Source: Poa pratensis
Lineage: Eukaryota > Streptophyta > Magnoliopsida > Poales > Poaceae
Length of the DNA stretch: 64,000 nucleotides
Assembly: GCA_947311845.1 (NCBI GenBank)
Contig: CAMZMU010000020.1
Coordinates: 38,463,906-38,527,905 of the forward strand
Reading direction: 5' to 3'
Shown: positions 32,061 through 43,733 of the stretch, piece by piece
How the letters are laid out: every line of letters starts with the position of its first letter
Position numbering within the stretch: position 1 is the first letter of the stretch
Notes under the pieces: model-generated
What the model saw: only the letters and a program-made list of their open reading frames with translations
Database searches by the model: none
What the model was told of the DNA's origin: nothing
Program-made: the position numbers and the translations under genes

Positions 32061-33624
32061 ATTCGATGGAAACCGGTGGCTTTTTAAAGCTTGACCACCA
32101 ATTGTGGTGGTTTTTTTCAATTTTCTCTACGCGAGACAATCGCCGGCAGCCGTACCCCGTAGGGCGCAACGGCTTCCAGCTCCTGAGACGAGACGTTTTT
32201 CTTTCGCAGCTACAGTAGCTAGCGAGGCCGCCGGGCCGGTTGCCGTGACAACATACTGGACAAACGGCAGGCGGCCACTCTAGCTCTGCGGCTTCCAAAA
32301 AGGAGCGACACGACGCGAGCGGATTTAGGATCGGTGGAGGGTGGTGATGATCGAGCGATGCGAGACCGCGTGCGCGCTGTGCTCCAGCTTTTGTCCCTCC
32401 TTTCCTCGTGCCGCCCCGTTGGATCGATCGTCCTGCCGCTTTTCATTTCCCCATTCCCTTGTTTACTCACGAAGAATCTCGTGCCGGCGCAGCGCTGGCT
32501 CATCCAAGGTTGTTGTTGTTGTTCTCAGAGTCGTTCCAAGCTGTCTAGTCAAACTCGCTCCTGACTCGTGCACCAAGGTTGATGCATATGCTTTGGCCCC
32601 ATATGCTCCGATGTACGTATACTTCGGCTATACTCCGGGCCGGTCTTCGGGTCGGGCCTACATTTGGGCTATAAGCCATTGTAATACATTTTTGGGAGGG
32701 AGCAGATCTGGTTGAAAGTATTTACAAAATCAAAGTTTGACAAAGGAGCATTTACCAAAAATTATACCAGCTAATGGGTTGGAATACTCAGGTATGTCTG
32801 ATTAATTTAATCCAAATTAATATCATGACATCAACGTTTTCAAGATTACGAATCAGGGGCATCCCATCCACGGCCACGAGGGCTCCTCTCTACTTGGACC
32901 ATCCACTCGCCACCGCCAGTGACCGTCGTGGGTTAAAGTCTTGTGCGGTGTCGGGGGCTGTGGAGGTTGACCTTCTCGTTGCTCCGGTGGTACACGACAG
33001 CTTTTCTAAGCAGCAGTGCTTGCAGCAACCTCGATGGTCGGCTCGGTTCTAGGCGGCTAGTGCTACAAGCGTGATGCGGGGCGCCGAGGCGGAGGGCGAC
33101 GACACTGCGTTGATGGTGTGAATGACCCCTAGATGGGTCATATTTTCCCACATGCTCGGTCTGCTTAGAGTGGAGGCGCGAGATTCTGCGATGCGGACAA
33201 TGGTCACATGGATACATGCACATATATTGTGGATTAACAATTTTGAGGATGTATAGAGGGTACATATTGGTATGCTCAATCACATAGATAAGCATTTGAG
33301 AGTTCCAGAAAATATTCCGCAGTTGCATACAATGGTATTTCTAACTTTCTTGCAATTACAAAGATCAATAGAAAGCGATCCAAGATTCTGATTCACATGC
33401 TTCAGTTATATAGTTTTGTCGTTTGTTCGACACGGTTCCCAATACACAAGCTTCGGTTGTATTTGATGTAGTCGATGTAGTTCCTGATGTTCCTATCGTA
33501 GTTGTCTTCAGAAATATAAGATGAATGTTGAACAATTCAATTTGAATTCATCTTAAATGGTGCATTGTAACTTCTATTGTTTTGAATTCATATAAATTTG
33601 TGCAATGTAAATCCTTTTATTCTC
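32061..33624. other. Intergenic, no gene recognised
   Basis: The part at 32110-32560 is GC-richer, with overlapping frames on both strands (32219-32503 minus, 32334-32715 plus). Neither shows a domain I recognise. A TTG repeat lies near 32510. The remainder, including 32860-33130, is likewise unassigned. Confidence 0.35.
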
Positions 33625-33629
33625 AAAAG

Positions 33630-33905
33630 TATGTAAAACTAAGATTTTTAGGCAGTTCTGAAGATTGCTTTCAATAAGATTAGAGGTATCATAAAAAATG
33701 AATTCAAAACTAAGATTTTAAGGCCCTTTGAAGATTGCCTTAAAAAACTAGAGGCATTATTAAAAGTGACAAAAACTAAGATTTGAAGATAGTTTTAAAG
33801 ACCGCCTTCAAAAAGAATAGATGCGTCAAAAGTGCCTTCAAAACTAAGATTTTAACACACATTTGAAGATTTCCTTAAGAATATATGCATTATAAAATTG
33901 CCGAA
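33630..33905. repeat. Tandem repeat, about 67-bp unit, four to five copies
   Basis: AAAACTAAGATTTT-type starts recur at about 33636, 33707, 33774, 33840 and 33905, each followed by GGC-TTTGAAGATTGCCTT and AGAGGCATTATAAAA-like sequence. Copies are diverged. A further partial unit lies beyond the small insertion at 33919-33979. Confidence 0.75.
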
Positions 33906-33918
33906 AAACTAAGAGTTT

Positions 33919-33979
33919 TTTTTTCGGAATGGGGATCTCAGCCCCAGCCACTGCATCGAATCGATGCACACAGCTGTAC
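33919..33979 (-). mobile_element. Very short 5'-truncated LINE tail with 13-bp target duplication
   Basis: About 61 bp are flanked by the identical 13-mer AAACTAAGAGTTT (33906-33918 and 33980-33992). On the minus strand it reads GCATCGATTCGATGCAGTGG, then GGCTGAGATCCCC and ends in a run of A. This is the 3' end and tail that I associate with Triticeae LINEs. It is a clean target-primed reverse transcription product. Confidence 0.8.
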
Positions 33980-33992
33980 AAACTAAGAGTTT

Positions 33993-35257
33993 AAGGTATT
34001 TTAGACTGCCACAAAATATTTCCCCTATCCAAGTAATTTTAGCATTTGTTGCCTTAAAAACATTTAGTGGCACTTTTGCTCCTCCTAACAAGGATGTGAT
34101 GTAGTGTTGTGCGATACCGTGGCATGAACGATCCATATTGATTTGATGTCCTAAAACAACTCATTATTTATTGGCACAAAAACAAGGACACTGAGTATAC
34201 ACTCACCTCACATAGCACGGAGTTGTAAATAATGGCGCGATATAGAGATGGAACACCTAGTAACAATGCATCTCCAATAGAAATTATATTATCTTGGTAA
34301 ATTTTCCATAGAGAAAAAGTGTTGTGGCAAACAATAAAGGAGACACACAAAGGTCGCATGAATCCGAACTAAAAGACAAAGTAATCTTTCATATCTATCG
34401 AGTGCCATATTTTTTAAATAAATTTTGTAGATGCACTAGATACAATGCAGCTGATGTATGTGAATTTTTTCCATATATTTTGCAAACTTAATAAGTGTAG
34501 CGTGTAACATGAGCTGCGGGCACAATTAGTTGCAAATTGTAGTTTTCTCACATCTCATCTCTTGTTGGCTAACATAGGATGCCTCTATGTATTACATATT
34601 GTTGGTTGCTGCTATATATGTTTGTATTTACTTAGAAGATGGTACTTTTGTTCTGTGCAACTAGAGTATCTAACAATTTGTTGGAGATGGTCTGATGTTG
34701 TGCAAGTGTAACTTTACAATGGACCGATGATATAACAAAACTTGGTCTCTTCAATTTCGAAAGGCTTCCGGTCCTGGTTGCGCGCATTATATAACTGTCT
34801 GCCGTGCACAATCCTACTGTCATCACAACTTTATCCCTTTACCAAAGCTGCCGTCGACCCGAGCTAAAGCCAGGATATGAGGAGATGCAAAAGCTCTCGC
34901 CCATACAGTAAAAGCTAGAATAACTTCCAATAACAACAGCACCAGTATTCCCTCATCGATTCCACCAAAAAGATTTCTTTCTCGATCTCCACTCTCTCAC
35001 CATGCATCCATGCATACTCTACGAGAAAGCCGACTGGACGACTCGAAAAAAACCAGTATATAGCTAGCTAGCACTAGCAATTACAAGAAGTAAAAGAATA
35101 GAGTAGCTAGCTGGAGCAGTAGAATCTTGGTCGCTTCCTTTTGCATGTTATAACCCAACCCACCATAGTAGCAGTAGCAACTACACTCTCGATCGATCCT
35201 CTTGAGTTGCATCCCCACGCCATATGTTGGCTCCTGACGCAAGTGGCTTAGGTGTAG
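33993..35257 (+). promoter_or_regulatory. Upstream region of the SHORT-ROOT gene
   Basis: No coding frame is recognised here. A TATA-like AGTATATAGC lies at 35054-35063, about 200 bp upstream of the start codon, followed by TAGCTAGCTAGC repeats. The interval from there to 35257 would be the 5' UTR. No specific factor site can be supported by eye. Confidence 0.4.
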
Positions 35258-37111
35258 ATGGATACACTGTTCAGGTTGGTTAGCCTGCACCACCAGCACC
35301 AAGAACAAGCACAGGCTTCTTCCTCGCCGGACCAGCACCAACAACAGTCGCCCTACAACTCCTCCCGCTCGTCGACCTCCACCGGCTCCCGCTCCTCCTC
35401 CCACCACACCCACAACAACAACAACAACTCCTACTACTACCCCCACTCCCACTCCCACTCCCAGTCCCACCCCTACTACTACAACAACAGCAGCACTAAT
35501 AATAGTGGTGGCAGCAACAGCGACGGCTGCTACTACGATCACCACACCGGCGGCGGATACTATTCGGAGACTGCCGCGCCGTACCAACTGCAAGAAGAAT
35601 GCGGCAACGACCACAGCTTCTACATGGATGAAGACTTCTCCTCCTCGTCCTCCTCCCGCCAGTTCCACCAGTCGCACGGGCAGCCCGCGCTGCCACCCAC
35701 ACAGCCGCCGACAGCTCCAACGCCTCCTCTGTCGACGTCCACCACCGGGGGGCACGGGCTGTTCGAGGCCGCGGACTTGTCCTTCCCGCATGTCGATATT
35801 AACATCGACTTCGGCTCCCCCTCCCCGGCGTCGTCCTCGGGTGCCGCCGGCGTGACAGGGACCGCTTCGTCTTCCGGGGGCGGTGGAGTGGGGAGGTGGG
35901 CAGCGCAGCTACTGCTGGAGTGCGCGCGATCGGTGGCCGCGCGTGACAGTCAGCGCGTGCAGCAGCTCATGTGGATGCTGAACGAGCTGGCGTCGCCGTA
36001 CGGCGACGTCGATCAGAAGCTCGCATCCTACTTTCTGCAGGGACTCTTCGCGCGGCTCACCGCCTCCGGGCCGCGCACCCTGAAGACGCTCGCTGCGGCA
36101 TCCGACAGGAACACGTCCTTCGATTCCACGCGCCGCACCGCGCTCAAGTTCCAGGAACTCAGCCCTTGGACATCGTTCGGGCATGTCGCCGCGAACGGGG
36201 CCATACTGGAGTCGTTCCTGGAGTCGGCGGCGGCGGGCTCCTCTTCGTCCTCGCAGCCGCAGCGGCTGCACATCCTGGACCTGAGCAACACGTTCTGCAC
36301 CCAGTGGCCCACTCTGCTGGAGGCGCTCGCGACGCGGTCGCCGGACGAAACGCCGCACCTGTCCATCACCACCGTGGTGCCCACGGCGGGGCAGTCCGGC
36401 GCAGCGCAGCGCGTGATGCGCGAGATCGGGCAGCGCCTCGAGAAGTTCGCGCGGCTGATGGGAGTACCGTTCAGTTTCCGCGTCGTTCACCACGCGGGTG
36501 ACCTAGCCGAGCTGGACCTTGACGGGCTCAACCTCCGGGAGGGCGGCGCCACCACTGCGCTCGCCGTGAACTGCATGAACGCCCTTCGTGGGGTTGCCGC
36601 GGGAGGCGCGCGACAGCGGGACGCGTTCATCTCGTCGCTCCGCCGGCTGGAGCCGCGCGTGGTGGCGGTCGTTGAGGAGGAGGCCGACCTGGCGGCGTCG
36701 GGCGAGGAAGCTGAGACGGATGCGGGATTCATCAAGGTATTCGGAGAGGGCCTGCGGTTCTTCTCCGCGTACATGGACTCGCTCGAAGAGAGCTTCCCGA
36801 AGACGAGCAACGAGAAGCTGGCATTGGAGAGGGCGATCGGCCGTGCCATAGTAGACCTCGTGTCCTGCCCGGCGTCAGAATCCTCGGAGCGACGGGAGAC
36901 GGGGGCCTCGTGGGCACGGCGCATGCGGTCATCCGGGTTCTCACCGGTGTCATTCAGCGAGGACGTCGCCGACGACATGCGGTCGTTGCTGCGGCGGTAC
37001 CGGGAAGGCTGGTCGTTGCGGGAGGCAAGCGCAGATGACGCCGCGGCAGCCGGAGTGTTCCTTGTGTGGAAAGAGCAGGCCGTCGTCTGGGCAAGCGCGT
37101 GGAGGCCGTGA
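35258..37111 (+). CDS. SHR: SHORT-ROOT-type GRAS transcription factor, single exon
   Basis: A 617-aa intronless frame starting [11 protein letters not shown], the conserved start of grass SHORT-ROOT proteins. Residues 12-200 are low-complexity, with Ser, His, Asn, Tyr and Gln runs (encoded in part by CAA and CTACTA repeats). The GRAS domain starts near residue 212 ([20 protein letters not shown]). It has the leucine-rich region, then the VHIID-equivalent motif [20 protein letters not shown] at 337-356, and ends with the SAW motif VVWASAWRP at the C-terminus. Rice homologues are about 600 aa, so length fits. In known systems SHR is made in the stele, moves into the next cell layer, and with SCARECROW and IDD proteins specifies endodermis and cortex; in grasses it also acts in leaf and stomatal patterning. 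The 5' start is chosen because it matches the family and no upstream in-frame ATG extends it. Which SHR paralogue this is cannot be told from sequence alone. No frameshift or missing motif was seen. Confidence 0.95.
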   Translation: MDTLFRLVSLHHQHQEQAQASSSPDQHQQQSPYNSSRSSTSTGSRSSSHHTHNNNNNSYYYPHSHSHSQSHPYYYNNSSTNNSGGSNSDGCYYDHHTGGGYYSETAAPYQLQEECGNDHSFYMDEDFSSSSSSRQFHQSHGQPALPPTQPPTAPTPPLSTSTTGGHGLFEAADLSFPHVDINIDFGSPSPASSSGAAGVTGTASSSGGGGVGRWAAQLLLECARSVAARDSQRVQQLMWMLNELASPYGDVDQKLASYFLQGLFARLTASGPRTLKTLAAASDRNTSFDSTRRTALKFQELSPWTSFGHVAANGAILESFLESAAAGSSSSSQPQRLHILDLSNTFCTQWPTLLEALATRSPDETPHLSITTVVPTAGQSGAAQRVMREIGQRLEKFARLMGVPFSFRVVHHAGDLAELDLDGLNLREGGATTALAVNCMNALRGVAAGGARQRDAFISSLRRLEPRVVAVVEEEADLAASGEEAETDAGFIKVFGEGLRFFSAYMDSLEESFPKTSNEKLALERAIGRAIVDLVSCPASESSERRETGASWARRMRSSGFSPVSFSEDVADDMRSLLRRYREGWSLREASADDAAAAGVFLVWKEQAVVWASAWRP

Positions 37112-37422
37112 GATCGATCGATCGGCACCAAGAAAGACGACATTGCATGCAAATGCATTTGTATTTCAACTCGTGCGTATGGAGAAGCAGGTAGTGTGCA
37201 TTTATTGATTGATTCATCCCTTGGATAGAATCGCACGTACGTACATAGGGTTTTTCGAATAGATCAGTACGTACGTGCGTAGAGATCAGATTGTTAGGTT
37301 TGTGAAACTTTGGAGGAACTGATCGACATTGTTGTGGACTTTCGGAGCATCCATCATTCTTGCATGAGAGATCATATGCATGTGTAGGTTCTTTGATTTC
37401 TCCTTTGTTTTATTTTATGAGT
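37112..37422 (+). other. 3' UTR and downstream flank of the SHORT-ROOT gene
   Basis: No coding frame. A GATCGATCGATC repeat follows the stop codon. T-rich stretches at about 37395-37420 could contribute to polyadenylation, but no site can be fixed. Confidence 0.4.
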
Positions 37423-37600
37423 AATGCTACACCTACGGAATTTGTTTACGGAGGAAACTTACGGAATTAGGTGGGGATTGACAGGGGATGGGCCCCGAGT
37501 GAAATTCAGGGGGGCAGTTTTAGGTGAGGGACGAATCTAATCTGGACACGTATGTCCGTAACATGTCTTCCGTAGCGATCCTGTCCGTAACTCTAGCATT
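37423..37600. mobile_element. MITE-like element with AATGCTA...TACGG ends
   Basis: The left end is AATGCTACACCTACGGAA and the right end reads AATGCTAGAGTTACGGACAG from the other strand. About 178 bp, non-coding. The superfamily and target duplication are not resolved. Confidence 0.5.
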
Positions 37601-37703
37601 TCCGTTTATTTTATGGCCCTTAGGAATTTATTGGTATTCCCTAGCCTAGCTCCTTCATTGCTTAACCGGAGAGTATTAGACTTAGAGGTCAATCAACTCT
37701 TTA

Positions 37704-38019
37704 GAGCCTTTTTGGTTCAAAAGATTATCAAAAGAATTTTGTAAGACTTCAAATGAATGAATCCTCCAGAATTTGATTACATACACTACAATCTAACAGA
37801 ATTTTTTTAGCAGGAGGTTAGACCTCTTGGATATTTCCTATGTGCCATATACTTAATCTCTATAGAAATTCATGTGTTTTTCCTATGGTGCAGCCAAACA
37901 AGTTTTGTTACCGATTCCAATGTTTTCGATTCTTGTAGAATTAATTACATGTGCCATGAAATTCTATTCTACAGTTTTCCTATTCCTATGTTTTTCATTT
38001 CCTACAAACCTAAAAAGCC
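37704..38019. mobile_element. Tourist-like MITE (PIF/Harbinger)
   Basis: The left end is GAGCCTTTTTGGTTC and the right end reads GGCTTTTTAGGTTTG from the other strand, with TTA on both sides (37701-37703 and 38020-38022). About 316 bp, AT-rich and fold-back in character. Confidence 0.6.
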
Positions 38020-38181
38020 TTAGCCGTTGGATGTTGTCGTGCTGGCCGATTGAACAATGGTTATAACCGAAACAATTTCAGTTGCAATTTTTTTCCAGTT
38101 ACACTATGGTGGGAACAAGATATTTTTTCCATCTTGTACATTGGTTGCAACTAATTTTTCCTTTCTTAAATGTTTTCTTTC

Positions 38182-38440
38182 CACTAGTACAGAATAGTTC
38201 ATTGGCAACGTGCGACTTATGCCCATTGGTAACGTGTGGGCACACGTTGCCACTGTCACGCTGCTACTATTCGTACTGGCAACGTGTTTTGGGGCACGTT
38301 GCCAGAGCTTGTAACATTGGCAACGTCTCCATAACGCGCGCGTTGCTACACTCCGCATATCGGCAACGTGTGCGGGAGGTACACGTTGTCAGTTTAGGAT
38401 ATGTAGCAGCAACGTGCTTTCTGTGCACGCGTTGCTACCT
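38182..38440. repeat. Left subterminal hairpin repeats of the CACTA element
   Basis: Six units of GGCAACGTG with a partner CACGTTGCC or variant (GCGTTGCTAC), most as 30-35 bp inverted repeats. They carry ACGTG cores. By analogy with En/Spm, these would bind the element's accessory protein. Confidence 0.85.
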
Positions 38441-39006
38441 CGTTTTTGAATATATATAATTTGTAAATAATTTATTTAATTCCAACATTTGCACAGTAAA
38501 TTAACAGCAGCATATAAAGTGTACGAAATAGCAGTAATAACATACAACGATACAGATAAGTAAGTATGCATCGAAAGTCTCGCATAGGTACATAATTGAG
38601 TCATCCATGTGCTTACAACGTCACCAAACATCAAGAGTTTTCATCCTAAGGTACAAATAGTTCGCTCATCATCTAAAGCATGATGAGATACAACAGAAAC
38701 AGAATGACTAGTAGCAAGACAACGGTAATGAAGTTCTTCAACCCACGATCCTGTCCACCTCCCTCTAGCTAAGAACTCCAAGTAGCTTGCTTATGAACAA
38801 CTTGTGAATGTTGCTCGAGAACTTGTGCACCTGCGGGTGACAAAGATGTGTCATAACGAATAGTCAGGGAAAGTATGAAACATAAATATAAGGCAAACGA
38901 AGCGCAAGAGTAAATTTTTTAGCAATAGAATGAACATATTTAAAAGCATGCCTGATTCATAACGTAAGAAGTTCATGTTATATATAAAGCAAAAAAAGTT
39001 CGCACT

Positions 39007-42000
39007 TTAGTTTGATATCTTTGGCGGCCGCTCCGGAAGAATGTCACCTAATGGGGCAAATGGCCTCATGTCGCCCTGTCGCTCTAAGCGTTCTTTTACC
39101 TCCGTCTTCGTTAATTTCTTGGCGTGGAACATTCCGTTGGGTAGAACGACATCCGTGTAGATGTTTGACGCAAGCGCATGTTGGATGCGACACAGATTAT
39201 TCCTAACCACTTTAGCCGAAGCTTTTGCCATGTCATTGCACCATTTGCGGATATGAGATTGGTCTTTGTCACATGGCATGCGAAGGTTTTCTTGATCCCT
39301 TACAAACTCTTGTATTTGAAGCATGACATAGTAGGCATCAAGCTTAGTGTTCTTAGCTTGCTTGAGGCTGGGGAAATTGGTATGGTGGATGAATACTAAG
39401 CTGCCCGACTTGCGCTTTGTGACTTTGAGCATGTTTCCACGCATGATGAACCTGGCGATACAACAATTCAGAAGCTTCTCGATTTCCTTGTAGTCCTCCT
39501 TTTTTGCCTTGGGGTACGAGTCCAAATACAAAGCTTGGGATACCTTCGGCCACAGAACGATGAGGATGTGGCGGTTGCTGCCGAAAGGAATTGAAATCAA
39601 CCATCATCCTCAAATACACCTTCATACGTGCAAAGGAATGATGGAAAGCGAAAGCAGAAAATGACTTACTTGAGAGTGAAAGGAAGGAGCATGATTTCCT
39701 TGAGCCTATTTTGTTGCATGAACGTGTCGACGATGTAATCCAGCACCAATTGAGTTCCTTGTGGGGTTGTCGACATATTCTCATACAAGTGATAGGGGTC
39801 CGCTATCGCGATGTTTGGGTTACTCTCTTTTGAGATCATGTATGCTTGGTGAAGCGCATGATAGCGGATCAAGGACGAATCAAGGCGATGCAAATGAAAC
39901 AGGCCGAAGATGTCCTCAAATCTCAGCAAGATAAGATCCGCGGGGAATGTATCGACAAAGGAGAAGCACTGTGGGACCTTAGCAGCGAAAAGCGGGCATC
40001 TATCTGTATTTGGTTGGGAAAGAAGATGAGTCTCATAGGACAGAACTCGTTCATGTAGGTGTTTTGCATCCCCAAGCATTGTTGACAGCATATCGGGGGT
40101 AGCATTGGTTGTCCCCCGGTATGATAGTGTCGCACTTTCGGCCTGGGTATCCTATCACAGATCCGTTCCGTGTGCGGAGCTGGTTGGCTGTGGGACTTAG
40201 AGGTGTCAGCTTTGGTCTTGTTATATTTTTTCCGCACCTTCTTCTCGTTGGGCACGGGCGCCTCCTTCTTGGTGGGCACGGGCGCCTTACCATATAGAGA
40301 CGCATTTAGCATCTTAGTCAATGTGCCCGGGCTAATCAAGGTGGTGGGCGACGGTTGGGTGAAGGTAGCTGGAGCCGTTTCTTGAGAATCGACGAACTCC
40401 AGAGACTTCTTACACTCACGCCGTTGTTGCTCCGGGAGGTCCTCACACATTTCATTATCAGGATCATGGTAGGGTGAATCATCTTGCTGAGCACCCACAA
40501 GGTCATTGGTGCCGGTAAAGAGGTATTGATTAACATGGTCTTCTTCCACGGCCTCGGCCGGAGCAGCCTCCACAACGGTTGGACCTACTATTTTGGATCT
40601 GCTTTGACCCAAGACAGATGGTGGTAGTTGTTGAGTGGTCCTACCAAGGCTTGGCGGCGTCGGGGTGCCAGGCGTTGTCTGTGGGGTGCTCAAGTCCAAA
40701 CGAATTTGTGTTTTCGGCCACAGAAGGAGCCAACCCTTGCATCCTACGAGCGTTGGGGGGGGGGGGGGCTCTTCTATGCAATCGAAGGTTGCTCAGGGGG
40801 AGCCATATGCTCGTATCCCGGTAAGGGACGAGCCAGATTGATCTTAACCATGTTAGGGGACATGATTAAGAGTCCGTGCATGATGCGGTCAGCTGGATTA
40901 CATAACTCACCCTTGGCAACAGGCACGAAATGTTCGTTCAGTAGAATGCATGGGGTTCTATCGGCTTGCGAGAACATATAGGGCGTTAGTGACCCGATCA
41001 ACCAAGGCAAGGAAGGAAATGAATTAAAGATATCTTGACGCTCTATTAGTTACCGTGATGGCGTTGATTTCTGCCAATGTCGCCGCACCGGTGCCGGGCC
41101 AGAGGAGGGGCTGCTATGCCGAGGCTCACGACCATCTGGAATTCCATCCTTCTCATGGATGTTCATCGAGTTGCTAGCGTTGAAGCTGGGAGTAGGAAAT
41201 TCTTCTCCAGGATGTTCTTTCATCCACTGAGCAATGGCAGGCACAAGGGCTTTTATCTGGACTTGACATTCTTCTCTCGCCGCAATTACGACATTTTTTC
41301 CACTTCTTTAATCTTCTGCTCGAACTTGTTGTACTCAGTTCTCCTCCTCTTCTTTCGTTTCAGGGGGTCCTCATTGAAAAAGTATTTCCACGATGCACCG
41401 ACTCCTCGCGTGAGAACACGACCAGTTGCCGGGGGCCGATCTTTCGGCTTTCCCAGGGTCTTGTTCATCGCCCGGTTAAAAGCACTGTCCCGTGGGCCCA
41501 ACAACTCAGATGAATTGCTTCGAGTTTGTTGGTCATGCTACATGAGGAACATGAACCATTTAGAAATGTGACTACTAGAATTTAATAAAACTGACTAGAA
41601 GCTATTTAAGTTGGTGAAGTAAATTACCAGTTATTTCTCGAGAGTCCTGACTTTATCAGTCGTGCGAAATTCCTTCTTCTTTGGATCCCAATAGTATCGG
41701 GCCCTGATGAAGGCACGGGCCATTGGGTCTTCGAATACGTCCCAAGGGTTCTCCAAGCCCATTTTTGCAAATTCAATATCCTCCTTTGCCCACACAAGCT
41801 CCTTCCCGTGGTAACCATTGCTCCCGAGATGATGGGGACCTATGTTCTTGCTCTGCAGGTCCTTCCCCCAAGCCCTCAACGCAAGGGTATCAGGGTCCAC
41901 TATATTATTTGAGAAAACTTCAAATTGGCCTCTATTAATAGTATGCCATTTCTCGTGGACTTCCTCAAATGTGGCACCTGAATCGATCTTGACTCTCACC

Positions 42001-42548
42001 TTGTGTTTCCATTGGGCTAAGGCCTTGCTGAACTTGACCATGGCTTTGTCGTTAACTAGTTCGAAGTTCTTGTCATTGGGAGGCTCTTTTTCAGGATCAC
42101 CTCCCTGGAACTTGTATACATTGTGCAACCTCTGAAGGAGGAGGTTGCGCAAAGGTTTTTTGCGGGGATCCTGGATGTTTGTTTCGTTGATGGATATGGT
42201 CTCTTGGAGGATGGATCCTATGGTGTTACCATAGCTTCTTTTAGCCTTAAGAGGAAGTAGAGGCAAACCGGTGCCCTGGTCGACTTCAGTGACCTCAGTT
42301 GTCAGCGTGCTGACCGAATTTGGCTTTCTCTTTCGCTTTCCGCTGGATTTGCTACCATCTATGCAATGTCCGGCTCCAGCAGTTGTTTCGGCGCCTGACG
42401 TGTTATCACCGTAATCCGTGGTCTCGGCACCGACGTCGGGCGGAATCTTATCTTCTTGGCGGGGGTCGCCGCCCATCATACACTCCCAGTACTCTTGCGA
42501 AAATGCAAGTTCTTCTTCCGGGACATCAAAAAATGCCTTACCCGACAC
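39007..42548 (-). pseudogene. CACTA accessory protein (TNP1-like) with C-terminal Ulp1-type protease region
   Basis: Several minus-strand frames in one order read as a multi-exon or partly decayed gene. 42548-41631 starts MSGKAFFDVPEEELAFSQEY and carries KWHTINRGQFEVFSNNIVDP and a WDPKKKEFRTTD end, the Ptta/En/Spm plant-transposase-like region. 41504-41050 is Lys/Arg-rich with coiled-coil character. 40699-39923 is Pro/Thr-rich with a basic tail. 39784-39353 and 39600-39007 resemble a C48/Ulp1 cysteine protease, with RHILIVLWPKVSQALYLDSY holding a His...Asp pair. Where related proteins have CGYYVC-type catalytic Cys, this copy reads LDAYYVMLQ, so the protease looks inactive. Exon borders were not solved; an 11-G run at 40756 lies between pieces. 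In En/Spm the second protein binds subterminal repeats. Confidence 0.7.
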
Positions 42549-43419
42549 CCGGCCTCTTCGTTGTCCATCTTCCGAATCCTACAATTAGAAGTCTCGTAGT
42601 AAGCAACTAGAATTAGGCAAATATATGACGAATATGCAAATATATATTGATCCTATAAACCTAAAATTTTACAACTTACATTTCGGGCACTCAAATATGT
42701 CTTATTTGTAGCAAGTCATACGCCAAAATTCAAGAAAAAATTCGGCATGACCTTTGCTAAAAATAGGACATATGGAGTGCCCGAATTTGCCGGAACGGAA
42801 GTTAATCAACATTCCGGCAATCTCAAGGGCCTCATTCCCTGCAAACATACCAAAAATGGCACCAAAATGGCACACTTCTCATTTGCATCTATAATGGCCC
42901 CAAACATACACCAAAATTGCACCAAACATACACAAATCATCCAAAATATCCCTCTTCTTTTGTGCATCTATAACAACACAAAACATATACACCAACATGG
43001 CACCTCAGATACACCAAAATGGCAGCACAGATACACAAAAATCCTGCTGGGCATTTCATCGAACACCTTCGGGGCAGGCGGGAGCATGCTACTACGGGCA
43101 GAAGCAGAGAGAGGCCGGCGGCGAGCACGGGCATCCGAGCCGGTCGACGGCGGCAGAGAGGGAGGGGAATGCTCACCAGGAGATGGACCCGGCTGCGTCG
43201 GAGGAAGCTCGGGGAGGGCGCGCGCGGTGTAGATCTTGGCCTTGCTTGGACCAGGGCGCAGCGGCGCACGTGGAAGGCGACGGCGAGGTGAGTGGAGGGC
43301 GACGGCGAGGCCAGTGGAAGGCGACGGCGAGGCGAGTGGAACAGAGGGGCGGCAACGCGGGCGGTTTGAGTGATGTTTGAGCAAACAGATGCGAGCGGCG
43401 CGTGGATTTGGGGGGACGA

Positions 43420-43730
43420 AACAAAGTGGCAACGTGTGACACAAACACACGTTGCCACTTTGTCACCTTGGCAACGTGTGCCAGGAGAACACGTTGCCAC
43501 CAGAGTAATACTGGCAACGTGTGCTACGTGTACGCGTTGCTACTATAAATTGCCGAGCCTCGCGGGCAGAAAATTGTTACTGGCCACGTTTGTCCCTTCT
43601 TACACGTTGCCAGTACGAAACTAGTGGCAACGCGTATAATTTTGGCGCGTTGCTGTGCCTTACTGGCAACGTGTCGATTCCAATGCACGTCGCAAACCAT
43701 ATGTTGCCACTAAGGGTTTTCCTACTAGTG
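43420..43730. repeat. Right subterminal hairpin repeats of the CACTA element
   Basis: Six to seven units of GGCAACGTG paired with CACGTTGCC or GCGTTGCTAC, the same motif set as on the left end. The flanking GC-rich block 43080-43400 (open on several frames) would be the 5' leader side of the minus-strand gene. Confidence 0.85.
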
Positions 43731-43733
43731 TTC

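Larger units (their letters stand above)
38182..43730 (-). mobile_element. CACTA (En/Spm) DNA transposon, 5549 bp, no TNP2 seen
   Basis: The ends are CACTAGTACAGAATAGTTCA (left) and, from the right on the other strand, CACTAGTAGGAAAACCCTTA. They are flanked by the same 3-bp TTC (38179-38181 and 43731-43733), as expected for CACTA. Both subterminal regions hold arrays of GGCAACGTG and CACGTTGCC. Inside, a minus-strand gene (39007-42548) encodes the accessory protein of plant CACTA elements. The TNP2 transposase with its DDE-type catalytic domain is not visible anywhere in the 5.5 kb, so the copy is probably non-autonomous. Confidence 0.92.

Noticed and set aside
35081..35791. 236-codon minus-strand frame over the SHR start, rich in Val and Gly
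   Set aside because: It is the antisense of the low-complexity SHR N-terminus; triplet repeats keep it open. No motif.
36487..37236. 249-codon minus-strand frame over the SHR 3' end
   Set aside because: Antisense shadow of the GRAS domain in GC-rich sequence.
38200..38440. CRISPR-like direct repeats
   Set aside because: Units are inverted pairs at a transposon end, not identical repeats with unique spacers, and the window is eukaryotic.
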